Assembly: GCA_945910005.1 (NCBI GenBank)
Contig: OX246748.1
Coordinates: 14,859,368 to 14,923,367 of the forward strand
Direction: 5' to 3'
DNA: 64,000 nucleotides
DNA from: Isoperla grammatica
Taxonomy: Eukaryota; Arthropoda; Insecta; Plecoptera; Perlodidae
A model generated the notes under the pieces. The model saw only the letters and a list, made by a program, of their open reading frames with translations, made no database searches and had not been told where the DNA came from. The stretch's first letter is position 1; each line of letters starts with the position of its first letter. Shown piece after piece: positions 50,641 to 64,000 of this stretch. Made by a program: the position numbers and the translations under genes.

Positions 50641-51639
50641 TTATTCAAAACTAGGAAAATAAAAGTATAGGCTGCAACCCACATTAGTAATCCGACCGTA
50701 AAATGAACGCACCAGTTCAAATAATTTGCTATGTAATTGTTTCATCAGTGTGTGGTTATAACTAATATTGAGGAAAATGCTCATGATAAATTGCGTCCCC
50801 GTGGGCTAATTGACGGGGTATTAATTAGGCTAGTGCTACATCATGCATGGTGCTCGGTAATTTGTTCCCCCGAGGGTTTATGACGTCATGGGGCTGCGTG
50901 TGTTGCGTGTTGCATGTTGGGCGCACACGGGGTAGCTCACACAGTGCAGAGCGCGGTTTAGGTAGTGCGAGCCTAGTTTTTGCCGGGAACGCAGAATGTC
51001 CACCTGCAGAAACTCAGATAGACGGAAAGTCGACAGAAAGCAAGGAAACTCAACATCAAAGAAATACCCGCTCGCGGAAAGTCAACCTAAGGAAAGTAGA
51101 CAGTAACAGCTGAAGCCGCTAGAACAAAATAAACCGTTAGGGGGACAGTTTCATCTACTGTTGAGTTTCTGCAGGTTGACTTTTCGTGTTGTTGAATCGG
51201 AAAATCATTTTTTAAGGTGTTATTTGACACTTTTAAAGGATGGGATTCTGTACCCCACTGCCGACTTTCCCCTAATGGACTTTCCGCTATAATACACTTG
51301 TTTACTCGTGTGCCTATAGCTTTAGCTGAACTTCTGCAGGTCGACTTTCCGTATACCTACATGTTCTACCTGACTTTCCGAGGTCTTTGGCTGAGTTTCT
51401 GCAGGTCGACTTTACGGGTACCCGTTTGGCCAATTGATTGATATTCAGGTTTTACTTATCATATTTCTCTACTTGGCTAATCGAGACGATGAGTGGGTGA
51501 TCTATGAAGATGATAATAATGTTCTTGATAATAATGATGATGATTATAAAATATACTCTAGTTAATTGAAAAATATGTAATAAAAACACTGTAGGACTTG
51601 CGCAGTTAACATATTTTTTGCCTGATGATGACAGCAGAG

Positions 51640-51894
51640 CAGGGCCCAGATTCACAAAGGTGCCTAAGTGCTAAGACGTCCTAGCTTAGGCAAATCTTAG
51701 TGATATAAATCACGCATATGTCGTTCTGCAATATTATAAAGATAAAATATAGTAAAATATGAACAATTTAACTAATAATATTTGATTTGTGAATGTGTAT
51801 TAATACCTAGACATGATTTTCTTGATTTATCTAGCTAGGATTTGCCTAACTTAGGACAACTTAGAGTTACGCATCTTTGTGAATCCAGGCCCTG
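51640..51894. mobile_element. MITE (cagggcccagattcaca ends)
   Basis: Terminal repeats cagggcccagattcacaaag and complement, with inner aaatcttag/ctaggatttgcctaa. Ends are related to those of the element at 60601. It lies in the centre of a larger inverted repeat whose outer arms (aataaaaacactgtaggact and complement) are at 51579 and 51977. Confidence 0.72.
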
Positions 51895-51971
51895 CTGTCG
51901 AAATATTGCGTGTCATGATTTTGAACAACATCGAAAAAATGTTTTAACTGTGTAAGTCCTACAGTGTTTTT

Positions 51972-51976
51972 ATTAA

Positions 51977-52017
<41 letters not shown>

Positions 52018-52018
52018 A
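51972..52018. repeat. (GAT)n microsatellite
   Basis: About 15 gat units following the inverted repeat; the opposite outer arm near 51510-51545 carries a shorter, degenerate gataat run. Confidence 0.85.
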
Positions 52019-52990
52019 ATCATGATCTTATCAGGCGGGGCAAGTTTACTAATAATTCAAGAGAGTGGTTTGAAAGAAACGGCCGTGAGTGAATTGCTAC
52101 CGCTATAACTTCGGGCGTGATGTGTTTTGGTTCGGTGGGGAAACAATAATAATTTAGCTGTTTGCCGAATCACAGTAAATAAACCAGACCGAACAATGCA
52201 TTATTCATCGTAAGAACCTAGTGTGCCACTTCCCCGCGCAATCAGTCTTGTAAACAACTATTGTGGTGGGAGGGAACAGAATCAAAGATTACTCACTAGA
52301 ATCTGACATTGCTGCCTGGAAGTGGACATACAACCCATATTCATAGTTCCCACGTGACGTCACAGCGGCCATGATTGCAACACAATTGATGAGGACCAAT
52401 CCTAGATTATTGCCATTGGCAAATACTATATTCAAGTTTAATAAATAAACCCAATTTAGCATTTACAAAGTAAACACAAGCAAACATAAGTAATAAATTA
52501 AAGTAAACAAAAGTAAAAAAAGTTTAAATAAAAAGTAAAACAAAAGTTTTAAGTAAAGTAAAGTAAACATAAGTAATAACAAATAAAAAATTACAGCACA
52601 TACCAATTTTATTTAAAACACAGGCTGAATTTTAAAGAACTGAGAATGTTTGTGTTCTAGCACAGCAGCCTTCAATTGTTTCTCCACGGCAACGTGAAAG
52701 TTTGATCACAATGTGGCCGCCACGCGCAAAGATGTGACGTACGTGCAACCTATGAATTAACCAGCGAAGTTATGCTTATTAAACAGCCGCACCCAATTGT
52801 ACAGACTTCATTTTATACTTCACTAGTTCCTAACGTCTGCTTTGCAAACAGAAGGTCTCCATTACGAATGGAATCATAGTTGTCGAGTACGTCGTTAAAC
52901 AACAAATAACCAATCATAATTAAAAAACGAATTTAATGTGGGAAAGAACGCCAAGAATCTATTGATTTCTTTGAAACAGCGTACATGAAG

Positions 52991-53360
<370 letters not shown>

Positions 53361-54832
53361 TGCCTATTTCTCAAGGAAGACGGCAATGGAGTTACCTATG
53401 TATAGCGCTCGGGTAATGTGTCTATAATATTTCCCCACTCTGCCACAACACCTAATAGGGGGAAGGGTGGGGGGCATCCTCTCCCCCCCCCCCCTCCCTC
53501 TGTGTGGTCAGGCAGGGCCAGCCAGTCTAGCCGGCCATCCTCTACATACGAAACCCACTTTAACTTGAAATACGAGAACCATAAAAAACGAGTTTAGTTT
53601 TCGGGCGTTGTCAGTCTGAAACAACGTCCGGAGTAAATTGTCGCTTTATGAAGCGCGCTGACGTTTGGCTTCGCTCCATCTAGTACCATTGCTTTTAGCA
53701 GGGGCCATTATGTTGACGCGGCAGATCACGGTAACGTGTTTAGCGTGCCGAATTGTCAGCCTGGTGACTTTAAAAAAAAAAACATACAATACTAATAATT
53801 CTTTTTTTAAAAAATGTACAAAATACAAAAAGAGATACCTGGGGAGAAAACACCCCTATACTTTCAACAAGACAGAATCAAACAAAAAAGAATTAAAGAT
53901 AAATGTGATTTAACTCAATATAAAAAGTATAAATTACTTGTATATTACAACAATAGTGTTAAATAAACAAAGCAACACATATTTACATTACCTTAACTTT
54001 TATAAATTGTACATGGAAACGCATTATAGCTTAGAATAGAATGTGTTATGCCTGGTGACTCAGCAAGACTCGGAAACCGAGGTACGGAAAGTCAGCGTGA
54101 GGAAAGTCAGCAAAACCTAGACACGTGTCTCAAAATGATATTATCGCACGGAACCCGCTAGCTAGAGGAACGTGAACAGTGTGGGTAAATGGTCCCATTG
54201 TTCAATAGTATCAAATGGCACCTTAGTTACGGGAAGAGAACACAGGAAGTTTACCTGGCCCGCGTTGAACGAGTTGACCAATCACAGCACTTGCCGCGCG
54301 CGGGAATTATGAATAATGCTGACCCTGTTCTAGAATAAATTGCATATCATCTATAGACTACTTGTTGTTGATCAATAACTTTTTACTATTAGTTGAAGAA
54401 GTCAGTCTTCAGTCTCGGTCAAACGGGTGTTTAAATGTTATGTGGACATTTACGGATATGTAATGTACCTTGTTTACGTCAGTCGTTTCTGTCGGACATG
54501 GGAAAATACTCATACAAATTGGTTGAAATATAAGTATAGTTATTGAAATTATTTATATTTGAAACACAAAATACTACAAACATTGAAATCATGTATTTGA
54601 AATACAAAATAACATTACTTTAAAAAAAAAAGAGTAAAAAAGCTTTAACAGCAGATGTCAGATGAATACGTTTATGTTGACATTTGAAATATACATTTAA
54701 ATCAGTTATGAAGATTGTTTTATACAGAATAAATGTGATATTAATAACTATACCACATGCTGTAGTTACAGGTATCTTATATAGGCTTGTTTTCTGACTC
54801 CTAACATAAAATAGAACCGAAGTATTCACGTT
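53361..54832. other. No gene seen
   Basis: Unique AT-rich sequence with poly-C near 53484-53492. A segment at 54060-54110 (gaaaccgaggtacggaaagtc) shares the ggaaagtc motif with 51025-51095. Open frames are short and lysine/asparagine-rich without coding character. Confidence 0.55.
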
Positions 54833-54941
54833 GTGTTTGAACCCGGCACCTCCACCAAATATGATTTTATTGTTTCTTGTTCTGTCATTATTACTTTATT
54901 GTATGACACAATTATTATCATTAACATTATTATAATTATTA

Positions 54942-54976
<35 letters not shown>

Positions 54977-55225
54977 ATTATTAATATAATTATTATTATT
55001 ATTATTATTGAACTTTATATTAAGAGTTTTGTTGTTAGTTGTGTTTTGTTTATTATTGTTTTGTTAAAAATTGTACCAGTTCGCTCTGCAATGTTTTTAT
55101 TTATGCAACCCACTGTTAAGCTAAGGTTTTAGCTTAGTGGGAAATAAATAAATAAATGATTATTATAAAAAAAATAAAAATTATTATTGTTATAATTATT
55201 ATTATTATTATTATTATTATAATTT

Positions 55226-55274
<49 letters not shown>

Positions 55275-55320
55275 AATTATTATTGCGCGTAAAATTATTG
55301 TATTACTGCCGAGTACAATA
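54830..55320. repeat. LINE-like 3' end with (ATT)n tails
   Basis: The segment 54834-54920 (gtttgaacccggcacctcca, then ttcttgttctgt) recurs at 60137-60215. Both copies adjoin long att/aat trinucleotide tracts (here 54920-55010 and 55185-55290). The pattern suggests 3' ends of a non-LTR element with trinucleotide tails; no coding part is present. Confidence 0.6.
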
Positions 55321-58006
<2,686 letters not shown>

Positions 58007-58436
58007 TGGGGGGAGGGGGGGGGGGGAGGGGTACAGCGCAGGTGCGAAGTAAAGATAGCCGTCCTATCTCCACTCGCCACCATCACACGTACCTTCGAGC
58101 TTGAATCGTAATTGAAAATAATTTGCCACCAGCTCGTGTGCGCGTGCGCGGATGTGCCGAACATTCCAGGCGATCTCTGCTTGCCGGGAGAAACTAGAAC
58201 TACTGGAGCGTACAAGTTCGAAACAAGCGAACGCCAAGAAACAGTTTAGGCAAGTTGTAAATCCTCTCTTAAATTGCTTGGAGAGAAAAAAAGAGATAGC
58301 TGGCTAATGTAAATGGCCAACCAGGTTGGTGATAGATGTACTACAACCGTATCGCAGTTGTGGACTTTTACAACTGAGCTCTATAATACTCCAACCCAAC
58401 CTGACAAACACATTAAAACACATTAAACATAGGTTA

Positions 58437-58628
58437 AGGATGGTCCACACAGATTTTTTAAGCATAAGATTTAAGGTTTAACGCGTAGTCGTAAAGTTGG
58501 ATCATAGGAAACACGTACTGGCGTTCACACAAAGTTTTAGTTTTAAGAGATTGTTTTCATTGTTGTTCTTGGCAACAACGTCTTAAAACCTTAAATCTTA
58601 TGCTTAAAACATCTGTGTGGACCAGCCT
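58437..58628. mobile_element. PIF/Harbinger-type MITE
   Basis: Ends aggatggtccacacagattt and complement (aaacatctgtgtggaccagcct), with an inverted inner part aagcataagatttaaggttt. TTA duplications at 58434-58436 and 58629-58631 fit PIF/Harbinger. A truncated relative lies at 19259-19420. Confidence 0.8.
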
Positions 58629-58631
58629 TTA

Positions 58632-59860
58632 CGGTAAAAAATATGATAAGATTAAAATTCTTACAATTGTTATTTGAATTTCTTATTACTTATTAATAAG
58701 TTATGAAAATAATAATAGATTATTAGTTACGTTACAATTATTAATAGAAGTGTTTAGTTAATTAATTAATTAATTACTAACATCTTTATAATGATATTTC
58801 ATCCACTTCTCTCGATTAGCCAAGTTGCAAAAATATGGGACGTAAAACCCAAATATCAATCAATCTAAAATGATAATAAAATATTTGAAAGTATTCAAAT
58901 TTATTGTTTAACTGATACAAAACCAAGCCCCGGGTATTATGAATTCTTTTTCAATAATTTGAAAAATGTCAAGATACCGATTTAAAAAAACGTGAATTTA
59001 GCGATTAGATCCCCTTTACCATTAACAGTAGGTTACTACTTACGTCTTCGGTCTAACTGCGTAACATATCATTAATGATATTTCAGTGCTCAGACAAAAA
59101 ATACCGCTCCAATTACTAAAGAAGCCCTCGTTCCGAATACTCAAGCTGCACTATTTTTATCTAGAATACCACCTTGAATTAAAAATGTGTTTTCTTTTCT
59201 AGTTGAATATTTTTACAGGGTGTGTACTATATTTTGTTTAAATTTTCAAGTACACACACTTAAAAGCGGAGTTTCGGCAAACCACAAAGTATCTTTGTTA
59301 TAAAATTTAGTTTGTTACTATACTAACAAACTCAACTTTGCTGATTCCTCATTTCAGACAAAATTAAAATGTAGCAAGATTCTGCTTAGCTGAGATTGTT
59401 TTAATGTGGTAATGTTACTGTCCGTGTATGTTTTAAAATTTTTTATTGTTTTAATAACTACCTGCCCTGTGTTCACTACGGTTAATTTGATTTACGCTGC
59501 TTATTGTATATTATGTGTGTATGTGTTTATTTATCAGCATAGACCCATGGTATATACCTTTTATTATATCTAATGTGTTTGGGACTAATATCCTGTATTA
59601 GATGAATAATAAATAATAATAAAAATAATAATTTTTTTTTTTTAAGATTTTTATTGATGAAACATGACAATATACATTTCAGGACTCCACAAAGCTACTG
59701 CATCGTAGCTTGACTGCAGAGCCGTTAACAACAAATGTATATTACAATAGGTATTCTTGTCCCATCACTTAACCTACACAAATACATTAGTACAAATACA
59801 CACATACAAAGATTATACTTAACTAAACAATGATCTTGAATTATTATATTATTATATTTA
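58632..59860. other. No gene seen; LINE-tail-like sequence
   Basis: AT-rich. The segments 59389-59600 and 59640-59835 look like untranslated 3' ends of retroelements (the second begins with a T run and continues agatttttattgatgaaaca), but no protein-coding part was found. Confidence 0.45.
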
Positions 59861-59882
59861 TATATTAATAATAATAATAGTC

Positions 59883-59944
<62 letters not shown>

Positions 59945-60036
59945 AATTAAAGTAATAATAATAGATAATAATAATAATAATAATAATACTAATAAAAATA
60001 ATAATAATAAAAATAACAATAATAATAATAATAAAA

Positions 60037-60116
<80 letters not shown>

Positions 60117-60127
60117 TAATAATAATG
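59861..60127. repeat. (AAT)n microsatellite
   Basis: Long aat/ata trinucleotide tract with occasional aac and aaa units, adjoining the second copy of the gtttgaacccggcacctcca segment (60137). Confidence 0.93.
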
Positions 60128-60424
60128 ACTTTTATGTTTGAACCCGGCACCTCCACCAAATAAGGTTTTAGTTTCTTGTTCTGTTATTATTATTTTATTG
60201 AATGTATTACATTGTTATTAATAAGGCAATACAATTAAAATATTGTGTTTTAGTATTTACACAACCCCTGCGCTCTTGACCTTGGAAGATCAGCGTCGAA
60301 AAGTTCAACTAGCGGTTGTTTTGTGTTTGTGCTCGTAAAGCGATGCGGTCAATGGAAACTGTTCAAGATGTTTAGTGCTCGGTGAATGGTTGTGAGCTAG
60401 TTTTATTGGCAAACACCTACGTAA

Positions 60425-60500
60425 CCGATAAGGGCTCAGTGGTACACAAGAGGCTCTAAATTCTGGCAGTCACTGGTTCGATACCAGCCACCAGCAATCT
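60425..60500 (+). repeat. tRNA-like sequence (probable SINE head)
   Basis: Has an A-box-like ggctcagtggtac (60432-60444) and B box ggttcgatacc (60475-60485) at tRNA-like spacing, in a cactgg/ccagcc T-arm. No full cloverleaf can be drawn, so it is probably a SINE head. It is followed by unrelated sequence and then the MITE at 60601. Confidence 0.5.
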
Positions 60501-60600
60501 TGACTAAAGCTTCGTACGAGGTTTTTACTCAGTCACACTCACATGTTCAACTCATACCAACAGCCGCGGACGTTTCTCTCCAACCTAGTTAGTCACCAGC

Positions 60601-60862
60601 GCCCGGATTCACAAGAGGTCCTAAGTCTTATTTTGGTCTTATCTCTAAGACCGGCCTAACTTTGAACATCTTGTAAAACCAGACCCAGGTCACATGAAAA
60701 ATCACTAATTCCTGGTGAGAACAAAGGACATAATGAACATTCCAATAACTTGTTTTTAAAATCTGTTGTAAGATATATTCCTGGTTTTATAAGAGGTTCA
60801 AGAGTAAGGCCGGTCTTAGAGATAAGACCAAAGAAGACTTAGGACCTCTTGTGAATCCGGGC
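60601..60862. mobile_element. MITE (gcccggattcacaagagg ends)
   Basis: Long, nearly perfect terminal repeats gcccggattcacaagaggtc plus ctaagtct and the complement. Inner arms (ttatctctaagaccggcc / ggccggtcttagagataa) extend the hairpin. Relative of 51640-51894. Confidence 0.8.
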
Positions 60863-61174
60863 CCTGGGCCCCGATTCATGACCGCCAGCTACTCAGGGGT
60901 AGGGCGGAATATAATTTATTGTAAATGGCAAAACGAGGAACAAAATGAATTCTATTTTGTTCCCAAGTAAAAAGCAATGGCTACGTTTATTAAACTTATG
61001 AGAGATTGTTCTCAACGGCCTCAATATTTCAATGTTTCTAATGGAAAACACACAGGACCCGCCCGTGTTATTTGACACTTGGTTCTGTTGCATTCCGTCG
61101 TGTCAGCACTGTACTGCAGATAGACGCCTGCGAATACGACGTTCCATTAAATATTCAGCAGTAAGAGTTTGTAT

Positions 61175-62515
61175 GAATAGCGTCGCAGACCACTTGTAGA
61201 GCGAGGCCTCTCATTGGCTGAATAGCGTCGGCTACGCGGGTGACGTCACTCTCAGACCACTTGTAGAGCGAGGCCTCTCATTGGCTGAATAGCATCGCTA
61301 CGCGGCGGGTGACGTCACTCTCAGACCACTTGTAGAGCGAGGCCTCTTCATTGGCTGGATAGCGTCGCTTGACGTCATCTCTCAGACCACTTGTAGAGCG
61401 AGGCCTCTCATTGGCTGAATAGCGTCGCTACGCGGGTGACGTCACCTCTCAGACCCCCTTGTAGAGCGAGGCCTCTCATTGGCTGAATAGCGTCGCTACG
61501 CGGGTGGACGTCACCTCTCAGACCACTTGTAGAGCGAGGCCCTCTCATTGGCTGAATAGCGTCGCTACGCGGATGACGTCACTCTCAGACCACTTGTAGA
61601 GCGAGGCCTCTCATTGGCTGAATAGCGTCGCTACGCGGGTGACGTCACTCTCAGACCACTTGTAGAGCGAGGCCTCTCATTGGCTGAATAGCGTCGCTAC
61701 GCGGGTGACGTCAACTCTCAGACCACTTGTAGAGCGAGGCCTCTCATTGGCTGAATAGCGTCGCTACGCGGGTGACGTCACCTCTCAGACCACTTGTAGA
61801 GCGAGGGCCTCTCCATTGGTTGAATAGCGTCGCTACGCGCGGGTGACGTCACTCTCAGACCACTTGTAGAGCGAGGCCTCTCATTGGTTGAATAGCGTCG
61901 CTACGCGGGTGACGTCACCTCTCAGAACCCACATTGTAGAGCGAGGCCTCTCATTGGTTGAATAGCGTCGCTACGTCGGGTGACGTCACTCTCAGACCAC
62001 TTGTAGAGCGATGCCTCTCATTGGCTGAATAGCGTCGCTACGCGGGTGACGTCACTCTCAGACCACTTGTAGAGCGAGGCCTCTCATTGGTTGAATAGCG
62101 TCGCTACGCGGGTGACGTCACTCGCAGACCACTTGTAGAGCGAGGCCTCTCATTGGCTGAATAGCGTCGCTACGCGGGTGACGTCACTCTCAGACCACTT
62201 GTAGAGCGAGGCCTCTCATTGGCTGAATAGCGTCGCTACGCGGGTGACGTCACTCTCAGACCACTTGTAGAGCGAGGCCTCTCATTGGCTGAATAGCGTC
62301 GCTACGCGGGTGACGTCACTCTCAGACCACTTGTAGAGCGAGGCCTCTCATTGGCTGAATAGCGTCGCTACGCGGGATGACGTCATCTCTCAGACCACTT
62401 TGTAGAGCGAGGCCTCTCATTGGCTGAATAGCGTCGCTTGACGTCATCTCTCAGACCACTTGTAGAGCGAGGCCTCTCATTGGCTGAATAGCGTCGCTAC
62501 GCGGAAGACGTCATA
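61175..62515. repeat. 66-base satellite with CCAAT and CRE motifs
   Basis: About 20 tandem copies of a unit tctcagaccacttgtagagc, gaggcctctcattggctgaa, tagcgtcgctacgcgggtga, cgtcac (66 bases). Most units carry attgg (CCAAT box on the other strand) and the palindrome tgacgtca, the CREB/ATF consensus. Single-base insertions (for example ccctctc, gtggacg) and two units lacking the acgcggg part vary the period. Confidence 0.95.
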
Positions 62516-62528
62516 TTTCACACTTTCT

Positions 62529-64000
62529 TGGAGTTACAAGCGCTTGTTGAAGTCTTGTAGGGAGGGTTTGTGAGTAATCNNNNNNNNNNNNNNNNNNNNN
62601 NNNNNNNNNNNNNNNNNNNNNNNNNNNNNNNNNNNNNNNNNNNNNNNNNNNNNNNNNNNNNNNNNNNNNNNNNNNNNNNNNNNNNNNNNNNNNNNNNNNN
62701 NNNNNNNNNNNNNNNNNNNNNNNNNNNNNNNNNNNNNNNNNNNNNNNNNNNNNNNNNNNNNNNNNNNNNNNNNNNNNNNAGAGGGTTTGTTAGTTATCAA
62801 GTTAGGTAGTTCAAGCTACAGACAAGCGCTTGTTGAAGTCTTGTAGGAGAGGATTTGTTAGATACCAAGCTAGGCAGTTCAAGCTACAGACAAGCGCTTG
62901 TTGAAGTGTTGTAGGAGAGGATTTGTTAGTTATCAAGCTAGGTAGTTCAAGCTACAGACAAGCGCTTGTTGAAGTCTTGTAGGAGAGGGTTTGTTAGTTA
63001 TCAAGCTAGGTAGTTCAAGCTACAGACAAGCGCTTGTTGAAGTCTTGTAGGAGAGGGTTTGTTAGTTATCAAGCTAGGTAGTTCAAGCTACAGACAAGCG
63101 CTTGTTGAAGTCTTGTAGGAGAGGGTTTGTTAGTTATCAAGCTAGGTAGTTCAAGCTACAGACAAGCGCTTGTTGAAGTCTTGTAGGAGAGGATTTGTTA
63201 GTTATCAAGTTAGGCAGTTCAAGCTACAGACAAGGCTTGTTGAAGTCTTGTAGGAGAGGATTTGTTAGTTATCAAGTTAGGCAGTTCAAGCTACAGACAA
63301 GCGCTTGTTGAAGTCTTGTAGGAGAGGATTTGTTAGTTATCAAGCTAGGTAGTTCAAGCTACAGACAAGCGCTTGTTGAAGTCTTGTAGGAGAGGGTTTG
63401 TTAGTTATCAAGCTAGGTAGTTCAAGCTACAGACAAGCGCTTGTTGAAGTCTTGTAGGAGAGGATTTGTTAGTTATCAAGTTAGGCAGTTCAAGCTACAG
63501 ACAAGGCTTGTTGAAGTCTTGTAGGAGAGGATTTGTTAGTTATCAAGTTAGGCAGTTCAAGCTACAGACAAGCGCTTGTTGAAGTCTTGTAGGAGAGGAT
63601 TTGTTAGTTATCAAGCTAGGTAGTTCAAGCTACAGACAAGCGCTTGTTGAAGTCTTGTAGGAGAGGGTTTGTTAGTTATCAAGCTAGGTAGTTCAAGCTA
63701 CAGACAAGCGCTTGTTGAAGTCTTGTAGGAGAGGATTTGTTAGTTATCAAGCTAGGTAGTTCAAGCTACAGACAAGCGCTTGTTGAAGTCTTGTAGGAGA
63801 GGATTTGTTAGTTATCAAGCTAGGTAGTTCAAGCTACAGACAAGCGCTTGTTGAAGTCTTGTAGGAGAGGATTTGTTAGTTATCAAGCTAGGTAGTTCAA
63901 GCTACAGACAAGCGCTTGTTGAAGTCTTGAAGGAGAGGATTTGTTAGATATCAAGTTAGGCAGTTCAAGCTACAGACAAGCGCTTGTTGAAGTCTTGTAG
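62529..64000. repeat. 68-base satellite, incomplete at both gap and window end
   Basis: Tandem unit of 68 bases: gacaagcgcttgttgaagtc, ttgtaggagaggatttgtta, gttatcaagctaggtagttc, aagctaca. About 18 units follow the gap, and one partial unit lies before it. Units alternate between ggatttg/gggtttg and aagctaggta/aagttaggca types. The array continues past base 64000. Confidence 0.95.
62580..62779. other. Assembly gap, 200 N
   Basis: Two hundred N, a round number that suggests a gap of unknown size. It lies inside the 68-base array, so the true array length is unknown. Confidence 0.99.

Larger units (their letters stand above)
48636..52990. other. No gene seen; SINE copy and inverted repeats
   Basis: Holds a hairpin with tttgccggaagg/ccttccggcaaa (49785-49845), a SINE copy (50346-50640), a region of repeated gactttccg / cggaaagtc and ctgcaggt motifs (50995-51410), nested inverted repeats (51500-52030), and a segment near 52700 (gcgcaaagatgtgacgtac) also found at 23017. 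No coding exon was recognised. Confidence 0.6.

Noticed and set aside
61175..62515. CRISPR-like array
   Set aside because: The units are contiguous with no variable spacers, and the context is a eukaryotic genome; it is a satellite.

Overview
The window is a stretch of invertebrate nuclear genome. It is AT-rich and packed with simple repeats, satellites and small DNA transposons, and it is dominated by one spliced gene on the + strand. Exons stand out as GC-rich islands with conserved protein matches and consensus splice sites. The gene is ECT2 (Drosophila pebble), the RhoGEF that activates RhoA at the cleavage furrow in cytokinesis. Insect-like wording in the DH and PH domains makes an arthropod, perhaps an insect, the likeliest source, but I cannot place the species.

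Thirteen introns can be drawn between 14 constitutive exons (239-374 to 38246-38365). Joined, these exons give 2,340 bases of uninterrupted frame: 779 codons plus a stop. The N-terminus (BRCT0 region) lies upstream of base 1. Order of the protein: linker, BRCT1 (239-4142), BRCT2 (5204-5347 plus 14965-15096), S/T-P and basic linker with a probable NLS (15650-15878), DH domain (16506-27807), PH domain (30222-32511), basic and serine-rich tail (37950-38365). One intron uses a GC-AG splice pair. An unrecognised 765-807 base open exon (10626-11390/11432) sits inside the BRCT2 intron. It starts in the same phase, and with the same Val-Val-Asp codons, as the exon it would compete with.

The introns are built from transposable elements. 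Several hAT-type MITEs have exact 8-base target duplications (11960, 14072, 17612, 18017, 26132, 32542, 42757). There are also PIF/Harbinger-type MITEs (24350, 58437), a piggyBac-type TTAA element (30423), long foldback elements (2463, 5407, 26038), a tRNA-headed SINE family with (TTTA)n tails, LINE tail fragments, and many microsatellites. Some elements are nested, and four end within about 30 bases of an ECT2 splice junction. A possible minus-strand transcription unit (three phase-compatible exons and AATAAA, 20500-22672) lies in the intron between 18728 and 24979.

From 38366 to 61100 I recognise no gene, only repeats and low-complexity DNA. The end of the window is satellite: a 66-base array (about 61175-62515), in which most units carry ATTGG and TGACGTCA, then a 68-base array interrupted by 200 N and running off the window.
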